Source: Pseudomonas fragi (GTDB lineage: Bacteria; Pseudomonadota; Gammaproteobacteria; Pseudomonadales; Pseudomonadaceae). Taken from it: 64,000 nt of DNA. The translations under genes were made by a program, and so were the position numbers. The notes under the pieces were generated by a model. The model did no database searches. It saw only the letters and a program-made list of their open reading frames with translations, and had not been told where the DNA came from. The stretch spans positions 124,001 to 188,000 of the forward strand of contig NZ_LT629783.1 of assembly GCF_900105835.1 (NCBI RefSeq). Direction: 5' to 3'. Positions 46,352-57,921 of the stretch are shown in pieces; the stretch's first letter is position 1, and each line of letters starts with the position of its first letter.

Positions 46352-47020
46352 ATGAAGCTTGGCTTAATGATCGGTACGTTGTGCATCGCATCAATCGGGA
46401 TGGTCGGTTGTGCGAGCAAGGTCCAGCAGCCGGATGAATATTCCGGTTTTTTAAAGGATTACAGCCGCCTCAAAGAGGCCAAGTCGCCTTCTGGCGCTGA
46501 GGTGATGCGCTGGGTCGATCCCAAACTGAAGCCAAAACAGTACACCAGCGTCTATATCGAACCGACCCAGCTGTACCCGGCGCCCAAGCCAACCGAAAAA
46601 ATCCCGCAAAGCACCCTCAATGGCATCACCCAATACTACGACCAGGCGCTCAAGCGTGAGCTGAGCAAATCATTGCCATTGGCCAGTGCCCCGGGGCCGG
46701 GCGTGATTGTGGTGCGTGCGGCCATCACCGCAGTGAGCAGCGAGACCGAAAGCCTGGCGCCGTATGAATACATTCCGGTAGCACTGGTAGCGGCGGCAGT
46801 GAGCACCGCGTCGGGGATTCGCGACCAGGAAACCCAACTGGCCACCGAGGCGGTGTTTATCGACGGGAAAAGCCAGGATGTAGTGGCCCAGGTAGTGCGC
46901 AAGGGCACCGGCAAGCCATTGGCCAATGCCAGCCAGGCAATGAAGGCCGATGACGTGAAAAACGTGATTGATACCTGGGCCTCGGACTTGCACCAGTCTT
47001 ATTTGAAGCTCAACAAGTAA
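46352..47020 (+). CDS. DUF3313 lipoprotein
   Basis: The 222-residue protein has a lipobox MVGC (Cys20) after a short signal. The DUF3313 pattern is seen in YSGFLKDYSRLKEAKSPSGAEVMRWVDP and in the block ending with TLNGITQYYDQALKRELSKS. A second half with SLAPYEYIPVALVAAAV is hydrophobic. AGGAG lies 7 nt before the ATG; a longer frame starting at 46280 has no signal sequence at its N-terminus. Role unknown. A repeat element follows 36 bp after the stop. Confidence 0.85.
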   Translation: MKLGLMIGTLCIASIGMVGCASKVQQPDEYSGFLKDYSRLKEAKSPSGAEVMRWVDPKLKPKQYTSVYIEPTQLYPAPKPTEKIPQSTLNGITQYYDQALKRELSKSLPLASAPGPGVIVVRAAITAVSSETESLAPYEYIPVALVAAAVSTASGIRDQETQLATEAVFIDGKSQDVVAQVVRKGTGKPLANASQAMKADDVKNVIDTWASDLHQSYLKLNK

Positions 47021-47056
47021 GGGTACCCGGTGTAGCCGCCAGACCCCGGATATTGC

Positions 47057-47196
47057 GTAGCAGCTGACGAGCGGAGCGAGGCTGCGTTCGGCGGCGTAGC
47101 CGTCGTAGAACCTGAATCCAAGGTTCTACGACCATACCGTGCACTCTGGCATTACCAAGGCTGCACTACGCGGACGCAGCCTTCGGCAGCTGCTAC
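47057..47196. repeat. GTAGC-ended repeat, copy 4 (140 bp)
   Basis: Ends GTAGCAGCTGACGAGCGGAG and the near-complement ending CTTCGGCAGCTGCTAC. The right end supplies the TAG stop of the DUF1254 gene (47193-47195). Its centre differs from the other copies. Confidence 0.88.
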
Positions 47197-48611
47197 GGAG
47201 GTGTTTGGCTAACCACCGGCGTCAGCAAGGGCATTTTCCATTCTCCGCTGGCAACCTCGGGCTTGGGCATGTAAATGCGCAATACACCATAAAACGGCCC
47301 GTCAGGTGCTGGCAGCCAGTTGTTTTGCCGCTCGCTGGCGGGCGCCTTGTGCTGCACATACAGCGTCAAGCTGCCATCGGTATTGCGCTTAAGGTCCGGC
47401 AACATGCGTGAGTTGATCAGGTAGCGGTTGATCGGGTTGTCGACCAGCAATTTGTTTTTGCCGTCATACATCGTCAGCGACCAGAACGCATTGGCGGGCG
47501 GCAGCGCATCCTTGTTGAAATGCAGGGTGTAGCTGTGTTTTGAGGCGTCGACGGGGTGCTGCTGGTTGTCGACGAAGTAGCCGATGTAATTGGCCTCCGC
47601 GGCCGAGTTGCCGAATATCCCCATGTTGGCGCCCGCGTAGCGATACAGGTAGTTGTTGTGCAGGTGTTCGCGGGAACCGAACAGGTCGCCGCTGCTGATT
47701 TCATGGGTGTCGACTTTGTCTTTTTTGAACTGCGCGAATTCGGCCTTGCCTGCCGCAATTCCGTCCTCCAGTGCCTTGCGCTGTTCAGCTGTCAGCTCGG
47801 TCAGGTTGTAGGGCTGGCCCGGTTCAATGCCGATTTTCTTGAAGCGCTCGCGCAACGCCGTTTCGCTGGGTTGAGGCTGGGCAAATGCGAGCATGAAGTT
47901 GAGGTACTTGAACAGTTCGGGGCTGTCACTCATGTCGGCAACGGGCGCAGGCCAGTCCACGGCTGGGGCTGCTGCGGGCTCGGATTTGCCGAGAAACTGG
48001 CTCAGGGGCTGGACCTTGTAACCGCGTTGTATCTGCTTGACCTTGGCCAGGTCTTTATCATCGAACAGTTGCGTTCGATACAAGCCGTAGGCAATGGCGC
48101 TCTCACTGGGGATCACGGCATCGATACCGGCGGGTTTTTCCCCGCTCCAGCCGGGCCCGCTGATCATGAAATTGCCGCCTTTATTACCTGTTGTACGGGT
48201 GCCCAGGTAGGCGAAGTTTTGCGTGTACAGATCGATCAGTTGGGTGGAGTAGTAGCGGCCGTCCTCAATGGCAGGCAGGGTCAGCACCAGCGGTTCTGTG
48301 CGCAGGTCCATCCACAGGAACGAGTAGGGCGTGTCCGAGTTGGGGGTTACGAACGCCGTATCCCGGGGGGTGAACACCATCGCGGTGTTGCCGATTTGGT
48401 TGAACGGCGCCTTGAAATTATTGCCCTGTGTATCCACGGCCTGGGTGTAGAGGGTTTTGTACATCTCCACCACCGGGAAGCCATACAGGTAGGCTTCCCT
48501 GGCGATGGTCGTGGCCTCGGCGGGGGTGGCGCTGAAGTTGATGGCCGCGGCGTTGCCTGCCGCGATGGACAGGCAGACAGCGAGCAGGCTGCAGGGGGGC
48601 TTGATGTGCAT
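47193..48611 (-). CDS. DUF1254/DUF1214 secreted protein
   Basis: The 472-residue protein has a signal peptide (MHIKPPCSLLAVCLSIAAGNAAA). DUF1254 comes first (ATTIAREAYLYGFPVVEMYKTLY, then NSDTPYSFLWMDLRTEPLVL) and DUF1214 second (PANAFWSLTMYDGKNKLLVDNPINRYLI and APDGPFYGVLRIYMPK). Such proteins are periplasmic or outer-membrane associated with no settled function. It follows the beta-barrel gene by 9 bp, so the two are an operon. The final codons and stop come from a repeat element. Confidence 0.88.
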   Translation of the reverse strand: MHIKPPCSLLAVCLSIAAGNAAAINFSATPAEATTIAREAYLYGFPVVEMYKTLYTQAVDTQGNNFKAPFNQIGNTAMVFTPRDTAFVTPNSDTPYSFLWMDLRTEPLVLTLPAIEDGRYYSTQLIDLYTQNFAYLGTRTTGNKGGNFMISGPGWSGEKPAGIDAVIPSESAIAYGLYRTQLFDDKDLAKVKQIQRGYKVQPLSQFLGKSEPAAAPAVDWPAPVADMSDSPELFKYLNFMLAFAQPQPSETALRERFKKIGIEPGQPYNLTELTAEQRKALEDGIAAGKAEFAQFKKDKVDTHEISSGDLFGSREHLHNNYLYRYAGANMGIFGNSAAEANYIGYFVDNQQHPVDASKHSYTLHFNKDALPPANAFWSLTMYDGKNKLLVDNPINRYLINSRMLPDLKRNTDGSLTLYVQHKAPASERQNNWLPAPDGPFYGVLRIYMPKPEVASGEWKMPLLTPVVSQTPP

Positions 48612-48620
48612 GGCGGTTCC

Positions 48621-49412
48621 CTATTTCCCGAAGGTGACGTTGATCCCGGCGAACAGGGTGAACTGGGGCAGGTCGTCGCCCTTGCGTTCCACGGTCCATT
48701 GCGGCTCAACGAAGGCATTGAGGATGTTGCTGCCGGCTTTCCAGGCCTTGCCCACACCCAGGCCAATGGGGATGTAGTGGGTGTTGTTTTTCAGGTCGTA
48801 AGTCCAGGTGCCGGTAGAGCGCAGGTACCAGCCCTTGGGCAGGTTGTGGATGATAAATGGCTGGAAGGTGGCGCTTTCGACATGCTGGCGGTCGCTGTCC
48901 CCGGCAAACGAGCTCTGATACTGCACCAGTGCGCCCAGCAGGCCCCGGGGTGAAGCGTCGATGGCAATGGCCGCGAGGCCGGCTTGCCACTTGCCGGTGC
49001 CCAGTTCGTCATGCTCGGCGGTGGGCGCGGTGATTTGCGGGCCGATGCCCAATTGCACGCCTTCGGTCTTGAGCAGGAATATATCGAACAGGTTGAGGTC
49101 GCCCATGCCGGTGCTGTAGCCGCCGTGCGGGTCGGGGCGGGTGCTGACCGGCAGCGTGACGCGCAGCAGTTGCGGCACGCCGATAAAGTCATTGGGCGCC
49201 ACGGGCAGGGCGCCGCGCAACAGGGCGTCGTTGGTGTGGATATTGCTGTCGTAGACCTGCGGTGTGTAGTAGTCCTGCAGGTTGATGCCGGGGGCCAGGT
49301 TGAGCGGGTTGTTGCTTTTGTTGGCGGTCTCGGCATTGTCCGCCCATGCATCGGCAATGGGGCACAGGGCGAGGCTGAACAACAGACCTGAGGCAAGGCG
49401 AGTGATGGGCAT
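48621..49412 (-). CDS. Putative outer-membrane beta-barrel protein
   Basis: The 263-residue protein has a signal peptide ending near ADAWA. It contains alternating strands rich in Gly and aromatic residues and ends in FTLFAGINVTFGK, as in outer-membrane proteins often annotated as neuromedin U or phenol-pathway (MetA-type) transporters. It is the first gene of a two-gene operon with the DUF1254 protein, which suggests joint handling of one substrate in the envelope. The name is by resemblance only. Confidence 0.7.
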   Translation of the reverse strand: MPITRLASGLLFSLALCPIADAWADNAETANKSNNPLNLAPGINLQDYYTPQVYDSNIHTNDALLRGALPVAPNDFIGVPQLLRVTLPVSTRPDPHGGYSTGMGDLNLFDIFLLKTEGVQLGIGPQITAPTAEHDELGTGKWQAGLAAIAIDASPRGLLGALVQYQSSFAGDSDRQHVESATFQPFIIHNLPKGWYLRSTGTWTYDLKNNTHYIPIGLGVGKAWKAGSNILNAFVEPQWTVERKGDDLPQFTLFAGINVTFGK

Positions 49413-49685
49413 GGCGATCCTGTTCCTTGGGCGCTAGCCGTGAACGCTAGCAGCAGGTCAAGATTTGGCTCATTGCATGTAGGGTTTTTTGGTTGTTTTG
49501 CGCACGGGTATACAGAAATACCTGCCTGGGGGCGAAATAGTTAACCTGGGCGCTGGAAGGGTGGATGTAGGAATAGTCTTTTTGTAATGAGAAGCATGAG
49601 ATTTTATGTTCAGCCCATAGGTGAGCCCGGCTGATTCATGTTTAACTTCGGCCTCTTCAACAACCTGTCAAAAAGGATATCGTTC

Positions 49686-50186
49686 ATGGCTCAAGTGACG
49701 CTTAAAGGCAACCCTGTTCAAGTCAATGGCGAACTGCCTGCAGTGGGTTCCATCGCCGCCGCATTTTCGCTGGTTGCCGGTAATCTGTCCGATGTAACGC
49801 TGGCCGACTTTGCCGGCAAGCGCAAAGTGCTGAATATCTTCCCAAGCGTAGACACCCCGACCTGCGCCGCTTCGGTACGCAAGTTCAACGCTGAAGCCAA
49901 TGCGTTGCCAAACACTGTTGTACTGAACATCTCGGCTGACCTGCCGTTCGCCCAAGCCCGTTTCTGCGGCGCTGAAGGCCTGGAAAACGTACAAAACCTG
50001 TCGACCCTGCGCGGCCGCGAGTTCCTGGAGAACTACGGCGTGGCAATCGCCGATGGCCCGCTGGCTGGCCTGACTGCGCGTGCGGTGGTGGTACTGGACG
50101 AAAACAACAACGTGCTGCACAGCGAGCTGGTTCAAGAAATCGCTGAAGAGCCGAACTACGAAGCAGCCCTGGCTGTTTTGAAGTAA
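49686..50186 (+). CDS. tpx: Thiol peroxidase (atypical 2-Cys peroxiredoxin)
   Basis: The 166-residue enzyme reduces hydrogen and organic peroxides with thioredoxin. The peroxidatic Cys60 is in [15 protein letters not shown] and the resolving Cys94 in ARFCGAEG, as in E. coli Tpx (61 and 95). The start at 49686 is favoured by AAGGAT and by the family N-terminus [11 protein letters not shown]. It is single and ends at a strong terminator. Confidence 0.95.
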   Translation: MAQVTLKGNPVQVNGELPAVGSIAAAFSLVAGNLSDVTLADFAGKRKVLNIFPSVDTPTCAASVRKFNAEANALPNTVVLNISADLPFAQARFCGAEGLENVQNLSTLRGREFLENYGVAIADGPLAGLTARAVVVLDENNNVLHSELVQEIAEEPNYEAALAVLK

Positions 50187-50205
50187 GTCCCAGCGCAAGC
50201 CCGAA

Positions 50206-50242
50206 ACGGCCTGGCACTTGAAGTGCCGGGCCGTTTTTTTTT
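50206..50242 (+). terminator. Rho-independent terminator of tpx
   Basis: Long stem ACGGCCTGGCACTT/AAGTGCCGGGCCGT with one T-G pair, followed by nine T. Confidence 0.95.
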
Positions 50243-50414
50243 CGTACTACCTGCCCGACCCCGTTGCTCGCGATGATATCGCTGCGGTTTACCTGAAAAT
50301 CCGCCCATCTTCATCTCAGTGACACGTCTATAACGTAAATAGCGGGTAAAGAACCTTTTCATAACGGTCTGCACTGCTTATCGTTCCACTTCCTGAAAAT
50401 TCTCGCTCGCGCTA

Positions 50415-51719
50415 ATGGTTGATCACTCCATGCAATCCTCTGTTTCCCACAAATCCCGTTTCTGGCTGTTTGGCCTGCTGGTCTTGCTGATTGTCGTTGG
50501 CCTGTGCTGGTGGCTATGGCCGTCTGCCGCTAACAAGGCTGCGACCGATCAGCCCGCCGGGCACGCCGGTCGCTCGGGCATGATGCGCCCGGGCTTTGGC
50601 GGCTCGACGCAGCCTGTACCGGTGCGGGTGTCGGAAGTGAAACAGGGTGATTTCCCGATTTACTACAAGGCGCTGGGCACAGTCACTGCGCTCAACACCA
50701 TCAATGTGCGCAGCCGTGTAGCAGGGGAGCTGGTCAAGGTCTATTTCAAGGAAGGGCAGATGGTCAAGGCTGGCGACCTGCTGGCTGAAATCGACCCACG
50801 CAGCTATCAGAATGCCCTGCTGCAGGCCGAAGGCACGCTGCTGCAGAATCAGGCCCAGCTGAAAAACGCCCAGGTCGATGTGCAGCGCTATCGCGGCCTG
50901 TACGCCGAGGACAGTATCGCCAAGCAGACCCTGGACACCGCCGAAGCGCTGGTCAGTCAGTATCAGGGCACGGTCAAGACCAATCAGGCGGCGGTCAATG
51001 ACGCCAAGCTGAATCTGGAATTCACCAAGATCCGTGCCCCGATCAGTGGCCGTGTCGGCTTGCGCCAGCTGGACGTTGGCAACCTGGTGGCGGCCAACGA
51101 TGCCACGGCGCTGGTGGTGATCACCCAGACCGAGCCCATCGTAGTCAGCTTCACCCTGCCCGAAACCAACCTGGCGCTGGTGCTTGAGCGTTATCGCAGT
51201 GGCGCGAAAATGCCGGTGCAGGCCTGGAATCGTGGCGACACCCAGGAACTGGCAGTCGGCGTGTTGAGCAGCATCGACAATCAGATTGATATCACCACCG
51301 GCACCCTGAAATTCAAGGCGTTGTTCGAGAACCGCGATCAGGCGCTGTTTCCCAACCAGTTCGTCAATGTACGCCTGCTGGCCGACACCCTGAAAAACGT
51401 GGTGCTGGCCCCGACTGCGGCTATTCAGTACGGCACCAACGGCTCGTTCGTGTATGCGATGGACGGCGACAACAAGGTCAAGATTCGCAGCATCAAAGTG
51501 GGTGCCACCGATGGCGATGTGACCGTGATCGAAGACGGCCTCAAGCCGGGTGATCGCGTGGTGCTTGAAGGTACTGACCGTCTGCGTGATGGCGGCGCGG
51601 TGGAAGTGGTCAACGACACTGCCGAAGTACCTGCCACCCCGGTGCAGCATCTGCAGGGCGGCCCTGAAGCCGATGCCGCACCTGTCGCCGACAAAACCAA
51701 GTCCAAGGCCCGCGAATGA
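50415..51719 (+). CDS. muxA: RND adaptor MuxA (MdtA-type)
   Basis: The 434-residue periplasmic adaptor has a membrane anchor at about 16-36, then [38 protein letters not shown] and a lipoyl/hairpin region. First gene of a four-gene operon matching muxABC-opmB of P. aeruginosa, an unusual pump with two different RND permeases; reported substrates there include aztreonam, macrolides, novobiocin and tetracycline. The ribosome site is weak, and an ATG at 50430 is an alternative start. It overlaps muxB by ATGA. Confidence 0.92.
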   Translation: MVDHSMQSSVSHKSRFWLFGLLVLLIVVGLCWWLWPSAANKAATDQPAGHAGRSGMMRPGFGGSTQPVPVRVSEVKQGDFPIYYKALGTVTALNTINVRSRVAGELVKVYFKEGQMVKAGDLLAEIDPRSYQNALLQAEGTLLQNQAQLKNAQVDVQRYRGLYAEDSIAKQTLDTAEALVSQYQGTVKTNQAAVNDAKLNLEFTKIRAPISGRVGLRQLDVGNLVAANDATALVVITQTEPIVVSFTLPETNLALVLERYRSGAKMPVQAWNRGDTQELAVGVLSSIDNQIDITTGTLKFKALFENRDQALFPNQFVNVRLLADTLKNVVLAPTAAIQYGTNGSFVYAMDGDNKVKIRSIKVGATDGDVTVIEDGLKPGDRVVLEGTDRLRDGGAVEVVNDTAEVPATPVQHLQGGPEADAAPVADKTKSKARE

Positions 51720-54700
51720 ACCTGTCGCGCCTGTTTATCCTGCGCCCGGTTGCAACCACGCTGTGCATGCTGGCCATCGTGCTGTCCGGGATCATCGCCT
51801 ATCGCTTGCTGCCGGTATCGGCCTTGCCCCAGGTCGACTACCCGACTATTCGCGTGATGACCCTGTATCCGGGGGCCAGCCCGGATGTGATGACCAGCGC
51901 GGTGACGGCGCCGCTTGAGCGTCAGTTCGGGCAAATGCCGGGGCTGACGCAAATGGCCTCCACCAGTTCCGGCGGCGCGTCGGTGCTGACCCTGCGTTTC
52001 AACCTCGACATCAATATGGATGTTGCCGAGCAACAGGTGCAGGCCGCGATCAACGCCGCCAGCAACCTGCTGCCCAAGGATTTGCCGGCACCGCCGGTGT
52101 ACAACAAGGTCAACCCGGCGGATACCCCGGTGCTGACCCTGGCCATCAGCTCCAAGACCATGCTGTTGCCCAAGCTCAATGATCTGGTCGATACGCGCAT
52201 GGCGCAGAAAATCGCCCAGATCAGCGGCGTGGGCATGGTCAGTATTGCCGGCGGTCAACGCCAGGCGGTGCGGATCAAGGTCAACCCCGAGGCGCTGGCC
52301 GCCAACGGCCTGAACCTGGCCGACGTGCGCACCCTGATCGGTGCGTCCAACGTCAACCAGCCCAAGGGCAACTTCGACGGCCCGACCCGGGTGTCGATGC
52401 TGGACGCCAACGACCAGTTGAAAACCCCGCAGGAATACGCCGAGCTGATCCTTGCCTACAACAACGGTGCGCCGTTGCGGCTCAAGGACGTGGCCGAGAT
52501 TGTCGACGGCGCCGAGAACGAACGCCTGGCGGCATGGGCCAACGAAAACCAGGCCGTGTTGCTCAATATCCAGCGCCAGCCCGGCGCCAACGTGATTGAA
52601 GTGGTGGACCGGATCAAGGCGCTGCTGCCGAGCATCACCGATAACCTGCCTGCCGGTATCGATGTCACGGTGCTCACCGACCGAACGCAAACCATCCGTG
52701 CCTCGGTGCGTGATGTGCAACACGAATTGCTGATCGCCATCGCCCTGGTGGTGATGGTGACGTTCCTGTTTCTGCGCCGCGCCAGCGCCACCATTATCCC
52801 GTCGATTGCCGTGCCGCTGTCGCTGGTCGGCACCTTTGGCGTGATGTACCTGGCCGGGTTCTCGATCAACAACCTGACGCTGATGGCCCTGACCATCGCC
52901 ACCGGTTTTGTGGTCGATGACGCCATCGTCATGCTGGAAAACATCTCGCGCTATATCGAGGAAGGCGACAGCCCGATGCAGGCGGCGCTCAAGGGCGCCA
53001 AGCAGATCGGCTTTACCCTGATCTCGCTGACCCTGTCGCTGATTGCGGTGTTGATCCCGCTGCTGTTTATGGCCGATGTGGTCGGGCGCCTGTTCCGTGA
53101 GTTCGCCATCACCCTGGCGGTGGCGATCCTGATCTCGCTGGTGGTCTCGCTGACCCTGACCCCGATGATGTGCGCGCGCCTGCTCAAGGCCGAACCCAAG
53201 CCCGAAGAGCAGGGGCGCTTTTACCGTGCCAGCGGCGCGTTTATCGACTGGATGATCGCCGAATACGGGCGCATGTTGCAGTGGGTGCTCAAGCACCAGC
53301 CGCTGACGTTGCTGGTGGCCATCGGCACACTGGCGCTGACCGTGTTCCTGTACATGGTGGTGCCCAAGGGCTTTTTCCCGGTGCAGGACACCGGGGTGAT
53401 CCAGGGCATTTCCGAGGCGCCGCAGTCAATTTCGTTCAGCGCCATGAGCCAGCGTCAGCAGGAGCTGGGCAAGATCATCCTGCAAGACCCGGATGTCGAG
53501 AGCCTGTCGTCTTACATCGGTGTGGACGGGGATAACCCGACGCTCAACAGCGGCCGTATGCTGATCAACCTCAAGCCCCACAGCGAACGCAGTGACAGCG
53601 CCACCGAAGTGATTGCACGGCTGCAGCCGCAACTGGACAAGCTGTCGGGTATTCGCCTGTTTATGCAGCCGGTGCAGGACCTGACCATCGAAGACCGCGT
53701 CAGCCGTACCCAGTACCAGTTCAGCCTGTCGTCCCCGGATGCCGACATGCTCAGCACCTGGACGCAAAAGCTGGTCACCGCGCTGTCCAATCAGCCCGAG
53801 CTGGTGGATGTGGCCAGTGACCTGCAGGACAAGGGCCTGCAGGTGTACCTGGTGATCGACCGCGATGCGGCTTCGCGCCTGGGCGTGTCGGTGGCCAATA
53901 TCACCGATGCCTTGTATGACGCTTTCGGCCAGCGGCAGATTTCGACCATTTACACCCAGGCCAGCCAGTACCGGGTGGTCTTGCAGGCCAAGGACGGCGA
54001 AAAAATCGGCCCGCAGGCGCTGGACCAGATCCACGTCAAAACCACTGACGGCGGCCAGGTGCGCTTGTCGAGTCTGGCCAGGGTCGAGGAGCGTCAGGCG
54101 CAACTGGCGATTTCCCATATCGGCCAGTTCCCTTCGGTGATGGTGTCGTTCAACCTCGCGCCCGGCGTGGCGTTGGGCCAGGCCGTGGAACTGATCGACC
54201 AGGTGCAGAAGGACATCGGCATGCCGGTGGGGGTCAAGACCGAGTTCCAGGGCGCCGCACAAGCATTCCAGGCGTCGCTGTCGAGCACCTTGCTGCTGAT
54301 TCTGGCGGCGGTGGTGACCATGTATATCGTGCTGGGTGTGCTCTACGAGAGCTATATCCACCCGATCACCATTCTCTCGACCCTGCCGTCGGCGGCGGTC
54401 GGTGCCTTGCTGGCGTTGATCCTCAGCGGCAATGACCTGGGCATGATTGCGATCATCGGCATCATCTTGCTGATCGGCATCGTCAAGAAAAACGCGATCA
54501 TGATGATCGACTTCGCCCTCGACGCCGAGCGCAACCAGGGCATGGCGCCCGAGCAGGCGATCTATCAGGCGGCGCTGCTGCGCTTCAGACCGATCCTGAT
54601 GACCACCCTGGCTGCGCTGTTCGGTGCGGTGCCGCTGATGCTGGCCACCGGCTCCGGTGCTGAATTGCGCCAGCCGCTGGGCCTGGTGATGGTCGGCGGT

Positions 54701-54817
54701 TTGCTGGTGAGTCAGGTATTGACCCTGTTTACCACGCCGGTGATCTATCTGTACTTCGATCGTTTGGGCCGTCGCTGGCGCGGCAGTGCGGCCCAGGCTG
54801 AGCAGGCGTCGGTATGA
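51716..54817 (+). CDS. muxB: RND permease MuxB (MdtB-type)
   Basis: The 1033-residue permease has [36 protein letters not shown] at the N-terminus, the TM4 motif [20 protein letters not shown] with proton-relay aspartates, and a second-half block [20 protein letters not shown]. It pairs with MuxC to form a heterotrimer, as MdtB/MdtC do in E. coli. It is coupled at both ends by 4-bp ATGA overlaps. Confidence 0.95.
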   Translation: MNLSRLFILRPVATTLCMLAIVLSGIIAYRLLPVSALPQVDYPTIRVMTLYPGASPDVMTSAVTAPLERQFGQMPGLTQMASTSSGGASVLTLRFNLDINMDVAEQQVQAAINAASNLLPKDLPAPPVYNKVNPADTPVLTLAISSKTMLLPKLNDLVDTRMAQKIAQISGVGMVSIAGGQRQAVRIKVNPEALAANGLNLADVRTLIGASNVNQPKGNFDGPTRVSMLDANDQLKTPQEYAELILAYNNGAPLRLKDVAEIVDGAENERLAAWANENQAVLLNIQRQPGANVIEVVDRIKALLPSITDNLPAGIDVTVLTDRTQTIRASVRDVQHELLIAIALVVMVTFLFLRRASATIIPSIAVPLSLVGTFGVMYLAGFSINNLTLMALTIATGFVVDDAIVMLENISRYIEEGDSPMQAALKGAKQIGFTLISLTLSLIAVLIPLLFMADVVGRLFREFAITLAVAILISLVVSLTLTPMMCARLLKAEPKPEEQGRFYRASGAFIDWMIAEYGRMLQWVLKHQPLTLLVAIGTLALTVFLYMVVPKGFFPVQDTGVIQGISEAPQSISFSAMSQRQQELGKIILQDPDVESLSSYIGVDGDNPTLNSGRMLINLKPHSERSDSATEVIARLQPQLDKLSGIRLFMQPVQDLTIEDRVSRTQYQFSLSSPDADMLSTWTQKLVTALSNQPELVDVASDLQDKGLQVYLVIDRDAASRLGVSVANITDALYDAFGQRQISTIYTQASQYRVVLQAKDGEKIGPQALDQIHVKTTDGGQVRLSSLARVEERQAQLAISHIGQFPSVMVSFNLAPGVALGQAVELIDQVQKDIGMPVGVKTEFQGAAQAFQASLSSTLLLILAAVVTMYIVLGVLYESYIHPITILSTLPSAAVGALLALILSGNDLGMIAIIGIILLIGIVKKNAIMMIDFALDAERNQGMAPEQAIYQAALLRFRPILMTTLAALFGAVPLMLATGSGAELRQPLGLVMVGGLLVSQVLTLFTTPVIYLYFDRLGRRWRGSAAQAEQASV

Positions 54818-57800
54818 ACCTGTCCGGCCCGTTTATCAAGCGCCCGGTAGCCACCATGCTGCTGAGCCTGGCAATCATGTTGCTGGGCGGGGTGAGCTTT
54901 GGCTTGCTGCCGGTGTCGCCGTTGCCGCAAATGGACTTCCCGGTGATCGTGGTGTCGGCCAGCTTGCCCGGGGCTAGCCCCGAGGTCATGGCCTCCACCG
55001 TAGCCACGCCGCTGGAGCGGGCCTTCGGTGCGATTGCCGGGGTCAATACCATGAGCAGTAATTCGAGCCAGGGTTCGACCCGGGTGATTTTGCAGTTTGA
55101 TCAGGATCGCGACATCAACGGCGCGGCGCGGGAGGTGCAGGCGGCAATCAACGCCTCGCGCAACCTGCTGCCCAGCGGCATGAAAAGCATGCCCACCTAC
55201 AAGAAGATTAACCCGTCGCAAGCGCCGATCATGGTGCTGTCGCTGACCTCCGAGGTGTTGTCCAAGGGCCAGCTCTATGATCTGGCCTCGACCATCCTCT
55301 CGCAAAGCCTGTCCCAGGTGCCGGGTGTGGGTGAAGTGCAGATTGGCGGCAGTTCGCTGCCCGCCGTGCGCATCGAACTGGAACCGCAACTGCTCAACCA
55401 GTACGGCGTGTCGCTGGATGACGTGCGCAGCACCATTGCCAATGCCAACGTGCGCCGGCCCAAGGGCGCGGTGTCCGATGGCGAGCGCAACTGGCAGATC
55501 CAGGCCAACGACCAGTTGGAACAAGCCAAGGACTACGAGCCGCTGATCATCCGTTACCAGGACGGTGCGGCGCTGCGCCTGAGCCATGTAGCCAAGGTCA
55601 AGGACAGCGTGGAAGACCGTTACAACAGCGGGTTTTTCAATAACGATGCGGCGGTGTTGCTGGTGGTCAACCGCCAGGCCGGGGCCAATATCATCGAGAC
55701 TGTGAACGCGATCAAGGCCCAGTTGCCGGCGCTGCAGGCAGTGCTGCCGGCCAGCGTGCAGTTGAACCTGGCCATGGACCGCTCGCCGGTGATCAAGGCC
55801 ACGTTGCATGAAGCGGAAATGACCCTGCTGATCGCCGTGGCGCTGGTGATCCTGGTGGTGTTCCTGTTTCTCGGCAATTTCCGCGCGTCGCTGATTCCGA
55901 CGCTGGCGGTGCCGGTGTCGTTGGTGGGCACCTTTGCCATCATGTACCTGTATGGTTTTTCGCTGAACAACCTGTCGCTGATGGCGCTGATTCTGGCCAC
56001 CGGGCTGGTGGTGGACGACGCCATCGTGGTGCTGGAGAACATCTCGCGGCATATCGATGCCGGTATTGCACCGATGAAAGCAGCGATGCTGGGGGCCAAG
56101 GAAGTCGGTTTTACCCTGCTGTCGATGAACGTGTCGCTGGTGGCGGTGTTCCTCTCGATCCTGTTTATGGGCGGGATTGTCGAGAGCCTGTTCCGCGAGT
56201 TCTCTATCACCCTGGCCGCCTCGATCATCGTGTCGCTGGTGGTGTCCCTGACCCTGACGCCGATGCTCTGTGCGCGCTGGCTCAAGCCCCATGTGCCGGG
56301 CACCGAGAACGCCATGCAACGCTGGAGCATCCGCCTTAACCAGCGCATGGTCAGTGGCTACGCCCGCAGCCTGGACTGGGTGCTGCGGCACAAGCGCCTG
56401 ACCCTGCTCAGCCTGCTGGTGACCATCGGGGTCAACGTGGCGCTGTATGTGGTGGTACCGAAAACCTTTATGCCGCAGCAGGACACCGGGCAACTGATCG
56501 GTTTTGTGCGCGGTGACGATGGGCTGTCGTTCAGCGTGATGCAGCCGAAGATGGAGATCTTCCGCAAGGCAGTGCTGGCCGACCCTGCGGTAGAGAGCGT
56601 CGCCGGTTTTATTGGCGGCAATGGCGGCACCAACAATGCCTTTATGATCGTGCGCTTGAAGCCGATCTCGGAGCGCAAGGTGTCGGCGCAAAAAGTCATC
56701 GAACGCCTGCGCGAAAACATGCCCAAGGTGCCCGGCGGCCGCCTGATGCTGATGGCCGACCAGGACCTGCAGTTTGGTGGCGGGCGTGACCAGACCAGCT
56801 CGCAGTACTCCTACATCCTGCAAAGTGGCGATCTTGGCGAGTTGCGCACCTGGTACCCGAAAGTGGTCGCTGCGTTCAAGGCATTGCCGGAGTTGACGGC
56901 CATTGATGCGCGTGAAGGCCGCGGTGCCCAGCAGGTGACGCTGGTGGTCGACCGCGACCAGGCCAAGCGCCTGGGGGTGGACATGGACATGGTGACCGCC
57001 GTGCTCAACAACGCCTACAGCCAGCGGCAGATTTCCACCATCTACGACAGCCTGAACCAGTATCAGGTGGTGATGGAGGTCAACCCCAAATACGCCCAGG
57101 ACCCGGAAACCCTGAATCAGGTGCAGGTGATTACTGTCGATGGCCAGCGGATTCCGTTGTCGGCCATTGCCCACTATGAAAACAGCCTGCAGAACGACCG
57201 TGTTTCCCACGAAGGCCAGTTCGCTTCGGAGAGCATTGCCTTTGATCTGGCCCCCGGTGTGACCCTGGAGCAGGGTACGGCAGCCATTGAACGGGCGGTG
57301 GCCAAGCTCGGCCTGCCGGAAGAGGTCATCGTGAAAATGGCAGGTACGGGTGATGCCTTTGCCGCCACGCAAAAAAGCCAGCCGTTCATGATTCTCGGGG
57401 CGCTGGTGGCGGTGTATCTGGTGCTGGGGATTCTCTATGAGAGCTATATCCACCCGCTGACCATTCTGTCGACCTTGCCGTCGGCCGGGGTGGGCGCGCT
57501 GCTGAGCATTTACCTGACCGGGGGCGAGTTCAGCCTGATCTCGTTGCTGGGGCTGTTCCTGTTGATCGGCGTGGTGAAGAAGAACGCCATTTTGATGATC
57601 GACCTGGCGCTGCAACTGGAGCGGCATTCAGGCCTCGACCCGCAAGCCTCGATCCGCAGTGCCTGCCTGCAGCGCTTGCGGCCGATCCTGATGACCACCC
57701 TGGCGGCCATTCTCGGTGCCTTGCCATTGATGCTCAGCAGCGCCGAAGGTGCGGAGATGCGCCAGCCCCTGGGCCTGACCATCATCGGCGGGTTGATCTT

Positions 57801-57921
57801 CAGCCAGATCCTGACCCTTTACACCACTCCGGTGGTTTACCTCTATCTCGACCGCCTGCGCCATCGCTTCAACAAGTGGCGTGGCGTGCGCACTGATGCT
57901 GCTCTGGAAACTCCGCTATGA
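54814..57921 (+). CDS. muxC: RND permease MuxC (MdtC-type)
   Basis: The 1035-residue partner permease has [58 protein letters not shown], and [22 protein letters not shown]. Its periplasmic domains differ from MuxB ([15 protein letters not shown] here), consistent with separate roles in drug binding and proton flow. The ends overlap muxB and opmB by ATGA. Confidence 0.95.
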   Translation: MNLSGPFIKRPVATMLLSLAIMLLGGVSFGLLPVSPLPQMDFPVIVVSASLPGASPEVMASTVATPLERAFGAIAGVNTMSSNSSQGSTRVILQFDQDRDINGAAREVQAAINASRNLLPSGMKSMPTYKKINPSQAPIMVLSLTSEVLSKGQLYDLASTILSQSLSQVPGVGEVQIGGSSLPAVRIELEPQLLNQYGVSLDDVRSTIANANVRRPKGAVSDGERNWQIQANDQLEQAKDYEPLIIRYQDGAALRLSHVAKVKDSVEDRYNSGFFNNDAAVLLVVNRQAGANIIETVNAIKAQLPALQAVLPASVQLNLAMDRSPVIKATLHEAEMTLLIAVALVILVVFLFLGNFRASLIPTLAVPVSLVGTFAIMYLYGFSLNNLSLMALILATGLVVDDAIVVLENISRHIDAGIAPMKAAMLGAKEVGFTLLSMNVSLVAVFLSILFMGGIVESLFREFSITLAASIIVSLVVSLTLTPMLCARWLKPHVPGTENAMQRWSIRLNQRMVSGYARSLDWVLRHKRLTLLSLLVTIGVNVALYVVVPKTFMPQQDTGQLIGFVRGDDGLSFSVMQPKMEIFRKAVLADPAVESVAGFIGGNGGTNNAFMIVRLKPISERKVSAQKVIERLRENMPKVPGGRLMLMADQDLQFGGGRDQTSSQYSYILQSGDLGELRTWYPKVVAAFKALPELTAIDAREGRGAQQVTLVVDRDQAKRLGVDMDMVTAVLNNAYSQRQISTIYDSLNQYQVVMEVNPKYAQDPETLNQVQVITVDGQRIPLSAIAHYENSLQNDRVSHEGQFASESIAFDLAPGVTLEQGTAAIERAVAKLGLPEEVIVKMAGTGDAFAATQKSQPFMILGALVAVYLVLGILYESYIHPLTILSTLPSAGVGALLSIYLTGGEFSLISLLGLFLLIGVVKKNAILMIDLALQLERHSGLDPQASIRSACLQRLRPILMTTLAAILGALPLMLSSAEGAEMRQPLGLTIIGGLIFSQILTLYTTPVVYLYLDRLRHRFNKWRGVRTDAALETPL

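Noticed and set aside
54745..57627. Very long open frame antisense to muxC, with similar ones antisense to glgX, glgA, muxB, the receptor gene and hydA
   Set aside because: They mirror strongly coding, GC-biased genes, have no ribosome sites or recognisable domains, and are expected by codon bias.
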